Of a DNA stretch of 28,380 nucleotides, positions 22,806-28,380 are shown piece by piece. Numbering within the stretch: position 1 is the first letter of the stretch; every line of letters begins with the position of its first letter. The stretch comes from a virus. The notes beneath the pieces were generated by a model. It searched no databases and was not told the DNA's origin. It saw only the letters and a list, made by a program, of their open reading frames with translations. Both the position numbers and the translations under genes were made by a program. The stretch is taken from positions 1 to 28,380 of IMG/VR virus record IMGVR_UViG_3300030117_006111. One strand, 5' to 3'.

Positions 22806-24374
22806 TTACCGATTTTGGTTTTGAATAGCTGCGAAAGGATTTCGGTGAGCTTTGTAGCGACGTTTGGGCAAGAACTCCGCAGGGAGCTTTGCTGTAGGTA
22901 ACGTTCTTCTATTCCACTCAGCCAGCATTAACGCATCAGCATGATCGTCATGATAACCATCTTGCCCCTCAATCTTGCCAGATTGCTCACGGATGTGCAT
23001 CAACTCTTGGACTGTAGCCTCGTCGTTAAGCGTTAGCGCATCGCCATTCACAACCTGTCGAAGGTGCGCGTATCCTTGTTCCTTGCTTCCGCGAGTCGTT
23101 GTCCAGTAGTCGTGGTTTCTTTTTCTTTTTTTGCCAGGAGGTGCCGGTTGCTTCCATAAGGGCAAACCCCACTTGTTGAACTCTCGAATAATCACAGGAC
23201 CAGCACCACCAGGGTTAGACTCAATCAGGGTTCTTGCCTTGTTGTAATGATTCGCCAACTCAGCAGCTTTGGTTGCAAACAGCATCTCCCCACCCTTGTT
23301 GGTTGAGAAGGTAGCCACCTGCCTGCCGTCTTCAGAAATCACTTGAGCAACAGCATAGTCACCACCGTTGCACCAAGACGGGTCGATACCAATCGAATAC
23401 GACATCCCTGGATACGGTCGCTCATAAACCCTTAGCTCGCCTGTAGCAGGCTTTAGGCTGGCGAGAACTTCGTTTAGATAGTCTGGGTCAAACCAAGCTC
23501 CATCAAAGACTGCAAAGCCATCCTCAAGCGTAAGAGGGTACTCACGGCGGAACTGGTTGACTCCAATACCGTTGACACCATGAACCTTGTCGTGACGCCA
23601 ATACAACTGGGGCAGGGTTAGCCCGTGCAATTGCGCCAACTCGTATTCTTCCTGGTCGGGCTCCCACCCACGAGGCGGCTGCTTTTGGTAAGCCCTATGG
23701 TCAGACCACTTGAAGAACGTAAACCGCACGCTCTTGTCGCCTGCCCGAACTGCCTCTTGGGCAGACAGAACCTTTTGGTGGAACAAGTTTCCTGGCCCGT
23801 TTGCCGTGGAAAGGATGATTGTCTTGCGGTGGGGGCCATCGTGCATCGTAGATGTAATCGATGCCCACATCTCAGCAGCGTTTGGCCAGTAGGCAAGCTC
23901 ATCTGCATGAAGGCGCTGATAAGTCCATGCACGACCACCACTCTTACCACCTGCAGTCATGCATCGGAAACCCGCGTGGGTGTCTCCAAAGATTAGCTCT
24001 TTGCGAGAAGACCGCAGCGTTTCCCTTTGCAAAGCACTTGGCAGCGTCCTGTGAAAATACTGAAGCTTGTCAAAGATAGAGTCTGTAGCGTCGTAAGTAT
24101 GCGCAACTACTAGAGTTCTTACTGGGTCTTTGGTCCAGTACGAGTAGTCAAAGTTGTAGGCACAAGAGACTGTGGTATCGCCAATCTGCCGTGGCTTGTA
24201 ATGAACAATTGTCGTTGCATCAGACATGAAGTCCATCAACGCCAGCTTCTGCTCGGCAAAGGGAGAATCGAATCTTCGGTCGATTCCTTTCTCGTCAACA
24301 AGCCGGAGTCGAGAAATAAACTCTCTCGGATCCCCAGCTACGTTTCTGAGTTTCTCTTCGAAGTCTGCAGACAC
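22806..24374 (-). CDS. Terminase large subunit (TerL)
   Basis: This is a 522-residue protein with a GTG start at 24374 overlapping the preceding stop by one base (TAGTG). The ATPase part has a Walker A region at 60-68 (KPRQIGDTT), where Lys precedes the loop and the usual C-terminal Gly-Lys is Gly-Asp. Walker B is at 155-162 (LHADELAYW, Asp158-Glu159) and the coupling motif is TIILSTANG (185-193). The nuclease part has the RNase H-like acidic triad: GIDPSW (Asp331), LIESNPGG (Glu385) and HDDHADAL (Asp477 or Asp480). A basic loop APPGKKRKRNHD lies between the last two. It drives DNA packaging and cuts concatemers. Length and motif order are normal for the family. Confidence 0.96.
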   Translation of the reverse strand: MSADFEEKLRNVAGDPREFISRLRLVDEKGIDRRFDSPFAEQKLALMDFMSDATTIVHYKPRQIGDTTVSCAYNFDYSYWTKDPVRTLVVAHTYDATDSIFDKLQYFHRTLPSALQRETLRSSRKELIFGDTHAGFRCMTAGGKSGGRAWTYQRLHADELAYWPNAAEMWASITSTMHDGPHRKTIILSTANGPGNLFHQKVLSAQEAVRAGDKSVRFTFFKWSDHRAYQKQPPRGWEPDQEEYELAQLHGLTLPQLYWRHDKVHGVNGIGVNQFRREYPLTLEDGFAVFDGAWFDPDYLNEVLASLKPATGELRVYERPYPGMSYSIGIDPSWCNGGDYAVAQVISEDGRQVATFSTNKGGEMLFATKAAELANHYNKARTLIESNPGGAGPVIIREFNKWGLPLWKQPAPPGKKRKRNHDYWTTTRGSKEQGYAHLRQVVNGDALTLNDEATVQELMHIREQSGKIEGQDGYHDDHADALMLAEWNRRTLPTAKLPAEFLPKRRYKAHRNPFAAIQNQNR

Positions 24375-24883
24375 TATGCCTCAGCAGAAGGCAAACGCCA
24401 GTTGTTGCCAGACGACTCGCCACCAAGGTATTCGCGCAGTTCTCGAAGCTCTTCGGAGCTTTGTGCCTGCTCGGTCTTCTGAAACCGAACTTTAGCGTAT
24501 CGGTCATAGGCCCAAGACTCACCCTCTTGCATGCCTTTGTGTACGCCTTCCCACCAAACACTGTCCAAAAGACAAAGTTCCTGCTCAGAAACTGGTTCAA
24601 CTTCTGGAAAGTCTTCGAAGAACCAACCAAGAAACTTGCTGTTCTTACACCATCGCTTGAACTCAGAGGGCGTAACAGCATGATCCTTTAGGTGGACTGA
24701 TTCGCTTTTTCCAGAAGCACGATACCAATCTTTCTTGAAAACCTGACCACCATCAGCCAATCGACGAGCCAACCGCCGAAAAGCCGTTTGACGCTCCGTG
24801 GCTTTGTATTCAAGCAACTCAGGATTGATCCATTGAACCAACTCACCGTTGTTATTGTCTGAACCATCATTGCTATTTGGCAT
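24374..24883 (-). CDS. Candidate small terminase subunit
   Basis: This is a 169-residue protein starting at ATG 24883 (MPNSNDGSDNNN), with GGAG 5 bases upstream; longer forms to 24931 lack a ribosome site. It is translationally coupled to TerL. After an Asn-rich polar tail there is an Arg-rich helix (ERQTAFRRLARRLADGG), a possible helix-turn-helix-like segment (TPSEFKRWCKNSKFLGWF) and a C-terminal helical region (WWEGVHKGMQEGESWAYDRYAKVR) that could form the oligomer core. A DNA-binding N-terminus and helical C-terminus directly before TerL is the normal situation for TerS, which recognises phage DNA. No direct sequence match is claimed, so the role rests on position and layout. Confidence 0.6.
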   Translation of the reverse strand: MPNSNDGSDNNNGELVQWINPELLEYKATERQTAFRRLARRLADGGQVFKKDWYRASGKSESVHLKDHAVTPSEFKRWCKNSKFLGWFFEDFPEVEPVSEQELCLLDSVWWEGVHKGMQEGESWAYDRYAKVRFQKTEQAQSSEELRELREYLGGESSGNNWRLPSAEA

Positions 24884-24904
24884 TTTGTCTCCACTTGCTA
24901 TCAT
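24877..24904 (+). promoter_or_regulatory. Sigma70-like promoter for the plus-strand gene
   Basis: A -35 box TTGGCA (24877-24882) is separated by 16 bases from the -10 box TATCAT (24899-24904). The -10 box has an extended TGC directly in front. Both boxes match consensus at 5 of 6 positions. The predicted start site falls at about 24911-24912, the A of the ATG, so the message would be leaderless. The -35 box overlaps the start codon of the opposing gene. Confidence 0.5.
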
Positions 24905-24911
24905 ACTAAGC

Positions 24912-25103
24912 ATGGAAAAAGATAAGAACAAGTCCGAAGAAGAACAGCCTTGGATTCATGAGAGCGAAATTGTAAAGAGAATCCGAGAGCTTGGTCTTGA
25001 ATCTGATTTTGTAAAAACAGAAGACAGAACAGAAAGAATGGTAGCGCTGACGGAAGTTTTCTCTAAGCATTACAAGCACTTACATGATCGAGGAAAAAAC
25101 TAA
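24912..25103 (+). CDS. Small plus-strand protein, probably leaderless
   Basis: This is a 63-residue protein and the only plausible plus-strand gene in the window. It starts at ATG 24912 and fills almost exactly the gap between two minus-strand genes. Its stop overlaps the stop of the 25100 gene tail to tail (CTAA), and its start lies 28 bases from the opposing start at 24883. It is hydrophilic and helical: an acidic/Lys-rich N-terminus (MEKDKNKSEEEQPW), then ESEIVKRIRELGLESDF and MVALTEVFSKHYKHLH. No ribosome site is seen, but a good promoter just upstream would place the transcript start at the ATG. The function is unknown. It could be a regulator or an antisense-type control of the late operon. 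Confidence 0.68.
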   Translation: MEKDKNKSEEEQPWIHESEIVKRIRELGLESDFVKTEDRTERMVALTEVFSKHYKHLHDRGKN

Positions 25104-25327
25104 AGGTCCTCTGCAAGTTTCTTTGTAATCTTAGATTGCCCTGCGTGAAGCTTAGAAGCATTGGCCAATTGCTTACTGACCTTTTTTAGCTTTTGCTTTG
25201 GGCCTTTTTTTTTATCCTCAAGCATCTGCATGGCGACAGCGACAGCTTGCTTTTGCCCCATCCCCTCTTCTTTGAGCTTCTTTATCTTCTTAGCGATAAA
25301 CTCGCGGTCTTTTGGGGTTTGAGCCAT
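25100..25327 (-). CDS. Small basic protein, uncharacterised
   Basis: This is a 75-residue protein from ATG 25327, overlapping the previous stop by one base (TAATG). It is very Lys-rich. The first half is EFIAKKIKKLKEEGMGQKQAVAVAMQML, a pattern (KI..L..EG..Q.QAVA.A) seen in small proteins of many phages and integrated elements. The rest is Lys/Leu/Gln helices (KQKLKKVSKQLANASKLH). It could bind DNA or another virion protein. No function is known to me for the pattern. Confidence 0.8.
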   Translation of the reverse strand: MAQTPKDREFIAKKIKKLKEEGMGQKQAVAVAMQMLEDKKKGPKQKLKKVSKQLANASKLHAGQSKITKKLAEDL

Positions 25328-25911
25328 TACCGTGCCCGCCTGCTGCGAATACTCTGCATTTCCCGGTCCATCTCATCTAAACGGCGCTGTAGTTCGTTCG
25401 CAGCAGATACAGTCTCATCTGTTTGACGACCGCGTTGAAGAATTTCAAGATCTTGGGCTCTGATGGTTTCACGCATCATGTCCATGTTTCTTTTGTATTC
25501 AGCCTCCAACTGACGCAAGCGGGTAGCGTCATTAGCGCGATTTGGAGGAGTGCCCTTAATTTGCATTGGCTCCATTCGCTGTGCTGGCGCTCTTACTGTC
25601 CTTGGCAAGGGTGCCGTAAAATCTGATGGGTTCCTATCATACTCAAAACGACCCAAGTCACTAAGCGGAGCGGGATCGCCAGGACGGAAAGGAATGCTGC
25701 CCGATGGCATAGCGCCAGTAGACAAGGCTTCTCCAACACTCTCAAGCGACTCTGCTGGGGGAAACTCACCCTCAGGCATACCACGACGCTCCATTCTCTC
25801 TGCGAGAGCACGCTCTCGAGCGTCATCAAAGTCCTGCATCATAAGACGGTCATCGTCAGAAGGGCTATTCACAACCTCTTGGTTGCGCATAAACTTTTCG
25901 CCTTTAGCCAT
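25327..25911 (-). CDS. Uncharacterised protein with C-terminal coiled coil
   Basis: This is a 194-residue protein from ATG 25911, overlapping the preceding stop by one base (TAATG). Residues 1-60 are charged and helical (DDARERALAERMERR), 60-125 are Pro/Gly-rich and extended, and 125-194 form a heptad-like coiled coil (LRQLEAEYKRNMDMM ... LQRRLDEMDREMQSI) ending in a basic RSRRAR tail. It is probably part of the same virion-protein cluster as the two genes before it. No domain was recognised. Confidence 0.82.
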   Translation of the reverse strand: MAKGEKFMRNQEVVNSPSDDDRLMMQDFDDARERALAERMERRGMPEGEFPPAESLESVGEALSTGAMPSGSIPFRPGDPAPLSDLGRFEYDRNPSDFTAPLPRTVRAPAQRMEPMQIKGTPPNRANDATRLRQLEAEYKRNMDMMRETIRAQDLEILQRGRQTDETVSAANELQRRLDEMDREMQSIRSRRAR

Positions 25912-26783
25912 TATTCTTCTCCATTATCAAAAGTATCCATAAGTCCTAGTATTTCAGAAAGTTGACGCATTGATTGTGACGCTTGAGATGCTCGAGCAAC
26001 CACGCCATCTTGTTCAAAGTCATCTGCAGTGCCTTCACCAGACTCAAAAAGCTCCACTTCGCCGTCTTCATATCGACCCTCAATCTTACTGGGGTCGTCC
26101 GTAGAGTACATTTCGTACATAGTGCCGTCTTGAAGCTTTCTTGTTCCTAAAAATGTGCCGGGAGGAAACTTATCTAAATCAATCTCGTCTCCTCGAGCAA
26201 ACTCATCGAAGTCTTCTTCGCTGTAATCAAAAGATTCTTGAGGAACAAGCATATCAGACATCATCCCGAAACCAGCAGCGCCCCCAGCAAGACCAGCCGA
26301 AATCCTCCTGCCAATCTCTGCGGCACGCTCCAAAGCCTCACGTTTTTCACGGGTTTCACCAAAGCCTCGACCACCAGACTGAGGACCAGTGCCAAACGTC
26401 ACAGGAGCACCGCGTCGAGCTAAGAACTCAACCTCAACACCACCCCTTGGGCTAGGTCGAATCTCGCTTACCTTGTATTCCTCATACCCAGGAAAAGAGT
26501 CCCCAACTTCAAGCCTGTAGGTCTCACCGCCTACATCCTCAAAGATTGCACCCGCATCAAACACGGTGCCGTCATCGTCTTGAAGCAACATGCCGCCCTT
26601 GAACTGCAGCTTCTTTCGCATGTCGCGCTCAATTTGATCGGCCATCCCTGAAGATAACTCTTCGTCGATATCGAAGAACTCTTTTGCCTCGCGATCCAAA
26701 AACTCTTTGTTTTCCTCGCTGATTGGACTCTCGTCCGCTCTGCCTGGAATCGACTGGCCCGGTAAGGGATAAGAATCTGCCAT
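25911..26783 (-). CDS. Uncharacterised acidic protein with Gly-rich hydrophobic helix
   Basis: This is a 290-residue protein from ATG 26783, one base after the previous stop. It has two small beta-rich parts: about 55-130 (GGMLLQDDDGTVFDAG ... YRLEVGDSFPGYEEYKV), and about 205-245, which has a similar strand pattern (FLGTRKLQDGTMYEMYSTDD). A Gly/Ala-rich hydrophobic helix lies between them (ISAGLAGGAAGFGMMSDML, about 160-180). The sequence is strongly acidic overall. The build resembles other ejection-type proteins in the window, and a similar virion role is inferred. No catalytic residues were seen. Confidence 0.83.
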   Translation of the reverse strand: MADSYPLPGQSIPGRADESPISEENKEFLDREAKEFFDIDEELSSGMADQIERDMRKKLQFKGGMLLQDDDGTVFDAGAIFEDVGGETYRLEVGDSFPGYEEYKVSEIRPSPRGGVEVEFLARRGAPVTFGTGPQSGGRGFGETREKREALERAAEIGRRISAGLAGGAAGFGMMSDMLVPQESFDYSEEDFDEFARGDEIDLDKFPPGTFLGTRKLQDGTMYEMYSTDDPSKIEGRYEDGEVELFESGEGTADDFEQDGVVARASQASQSMRQLSEILGLMDTFDNGEE

Positions 26784-26784
26784 T

Positions 26785-28380
26785 TCAGTCTCCAGAGGGA
26801 TTGACGGCCATTTGTTCCTTCAGAACACTATCATCTTCGTCTTCAACAGGTTCAAATACCGCTTGAGTTCTTCGTGGTTTTCCCATTTCAGCAATCGTCA
26901 AACCAAGCTCACGATCAAGCTGACGAGAAAGCTCTGAGTCTTCTAAGCCCTCAGCATTGGGATCAAGCCCCAAACCACGGACAGGCTCTCGTTCTCCACG
27001 CAAAGCGCGAACGCCTCTTTGTAAAGCACGGCCTCCAGCGCCCAAGACTTCAGCGGTTTTTCGAGTAACGGGGTCAAGGTAGGGGTTGTTCTCCGCAAGA
27101 TTTTCGGGGACCTGAGCCATTCCTCCAAAGCCTTCCGCTACTCCTAAGGCGTATCGTCCAGACCCTTCTATAGGGCCATGCCGCCCAACCTCGCCTAAAA
27201 AACTACCAAACTCATAGGCAGTCCCAGCAGCACCAGCGGACCTCCCAAGTGCCTTGGCAGCAATGCCAAGGGCTCGACCAACTCTTACCCCGCGAGAGGG
27301 GGTGCTCGATAAAGAATCTGCCTTTGTGTAAAAACGTCCATCTTCAATGTGACCAACAATAAAATCAGAAGGAAGAACGCCTGTAAATCTTCTTGCGGCT
27401 TGATTGACTCGTCGTCTTCCGCCTGTGCCTCCTCCAGGGATGCCCCCTATCGCAGGAGGATCGAGTGGCTTTCCTCCGGCACGAAGAGAACGAGCATCAC
27501 CTGCAGTGTCATACAGTGGATGATCTGGAGTAATAAGTGTCCCCACTTCATCAACATGAGTCACGCTGTCAGGAAGCTCGATGATAAAAGTGCGAGTAGA
27601 AGGAGGTGCATTCTTTGTGTACTCACTACCTTGCCCGGTAACCATGCCCCCCCTGGTATTCCCCAACATGGGATCCTCTGAAAGAGGTCCCAAAAGAAAG
27701 GGCCGTACCCGCGCATCTAAGCCGGTTCTATTTCCGTAATGACGGTAAAAAAGACCATGCTCGTTGATGCTGTCTACAATGCTTGACATCCGTTCAGGGG
27801 TAGCTGTTCTTATCGTGTGCAGGTAGTAAGAATGTCCAGGCCTAATTACTCCAGGCAAATCTCTTTGTAGCTGCCTGCGATCCAACTGGCGCATAACGCG
27901 CTTTACAGGATTGATTGTCGGCGCTCTAACTCTGTACTGCTCATCAATCGCAAAGGTAACCTTGTCTAAGACTCGCTGTTGCCTGTTTAGTTCTGCACGA
28001 GAAAGAGTTCCTCTTTCTGATACCGCTGGCTGTTCAGGCACATATGGCGGAGGCTCTGACCTGTCTATGACCATCGCAGGGCCTCTCGGCCTCCCAGAAG
28101 ACTCTACGATCATTTGAGGTCGAGGTATCTGAGTTGAGATGATTTGCCCCTGAGCTTGCTTGTTTTTCAAATAATCAGTCGGGACAAAAAAGTTGGATGA
28201 GTAGCCGATGCCACCATACCCGCTGCGATTGTAGCGAGGGGTCATGGCCTCTCCCGCATAGAACTTTCTATACTCTTCTTCAGGAACTCTTATGGTGTGG
28301 ATAGACCCAGACTCTCCAGCATAGTTACGAGCAATGTCAATTTGGTCAGTAAAGAATTGACCGCCAGATGAGCGTTTTCT
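26785..28380 (-). CDS. Uncharacterised protein with ART-like segments (N-terminus beyond window)
   Basis: The frame is open to the right edge, 45 codons beyond the first ATG (28245); the other two frames there hit stops, so the gene very likely starts outside the window. An internal start at 28245 with GGAG 5 bases upstream cannot be excluded. The extra N-terminal part reads SSGGQFFTDQIDIARNYAG, then IHTIRVPEEEYRKF, then FFVPTDYL. This is a strand-helix-strand order like the second half of ADP-ribosyltransferase-like folds. A similar order recurs downstream (residues 137-310 from the ATG): YYLHTIRTATPER, NEHGLFYRHYG, TRTFIIELPD, VLPSDFIVG. Residues about 322-352 are a Gly/Ala-rich hydrophobic segment. 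The end is acidic. Enzyme activity is not shown. Confidence 0.8.
   Translation of the reverse strand, partial: RKRSSGGQFFTDQIDIARNYAGESGSIHTIRVPEEEYRKFYAGEAMTPRYNRSGYGGIGYSSNFFVPTDYLKNKQAQGQIISTQIPRPQMIVESSGRPRGPAMVIDRSEPPPYVPEQPAVSERGTLSRAELNRQQRVLDKVTFAIDEQYRVRAPTINPVKRVMRQLDRRQLQRDLPGVIRPGHSYYLHTIRTATPERMSSIVDSINEHGLFYRHYGNRTGLDARVRPFLLGPLSEDPMLGNTRGGMVTGQGSEYTKNAPPSTRTFIIELPDSVTHVDEVGTLITPDHPLYDTAGDARSLRAGGKPLDPPAIGGIPGGGTGGRRRVNQAARRFTGVLPSDFIVGHIEDGRFYTKADSLSSTPSRGVRVGRALGIAAKALGRSAGAAGTAYEFGSFLGEVGRHGPIEGSGRYALGVAEGFGGMAQVPENLAENNPYLDPVTRKTAEVLGAGGRALQRGVRALRGEREPVRGLGLDPNAEGLEDSELSRQLDRELGLTIAEMGKPRRTQAVFEPVEDEDDSVLKEQMAVNPSGD

Noticed and set aside
24849-24911. Longer TTG start for the plus-strand small gene
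   Set aside because: It would extend the gene back into the opposing gene and add an unlikely hydrophobic leader; the promoter position supports ATG 24912.
1-28380. tRNA genes or insertion sequences
   Set aside because: All gaps are about 95 bases or less and contain no cloverleaf-like sequence; no transposase or terminal inverted repeats were seen.

Overview
The window is a late structural region of a tailed double-stranded DNA phage (Caudoviricetes). It holds a GTG-started terminase large subunit, portal, scaffold, HK97-fold capsid, capsid cement protein, head-tail adaptor and tail nozzle. These are followed by a run of very large, poorly conserved proteins of the internal virion (ejection) type. 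No tail sheath, tail tube or tape-measure gene is visible, so a short-tailed (podovirus-like) particle is the best inference. No integrase, polymerase, lysis gene or tRNA is seen. The host cannot be told from this sequence; a marine source is a guess from the general look of the proteins.

Nearly everything is coded on the minus strand and is read from right to left. Genes are packed stop-to-start, with overlaps such as TAATG or TAGTG, gaps of 0 to a few bases, and no non-coding stretch above about 100 bases. In transcription order: (1) 28380-25100 holds four uncharacterised genes. The first runs off the right edge and shows weak resemblance to ADP-ribosyltransferase-like folds. (2) 24912-25103 is a single small plus-strand gene, squeezed between two minus-strand genes, with a good sigma70-type promoter that would give a leaderless mRNA. 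(3) 24883-17325 is the packaging and head module: candidate small terminase, TerL, portal, a double zinc-ribbon protein, an acidic protein, scaffold and major capsid protein. (4) 17246-16800 is the cement protein gene, with a perfect hairpin on each side; the downstream one is a textbook intrinsic terminator. (5) 16704-10324 is the tail module: adaptor, nozzle and three tandem, apparently paralogous beta-rich virion proteins. (6) 10311-1 holds the ejection-type proteins, plus a coiled-coil fibre or needle protein. The last gene (from a TTG start at 2705) is open for 900 codons and runs off the left edge.

How the parts work together: TerL cuts and pumps DNA through the portal into a capsid built on the scaffold and stabilised by the cement protein. 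Adaptor and nozzle then close the head and build the tail. The large helical, glycine- or proline-rich proteins are probably packed in or near the head and ejected with the DNA. The genes at the right edge share their style (glycine-rich hydrophobic segments, coiled coils, acidic stretches), so they may be the far end of the same ejection cluster on a circularly permuted genome.

The points most worth a second look are the antisense leaderless gene, the ART-like segments at the right edge, the hairpins bracketing the cement gene, and the three jelly-roll-like paralogues.
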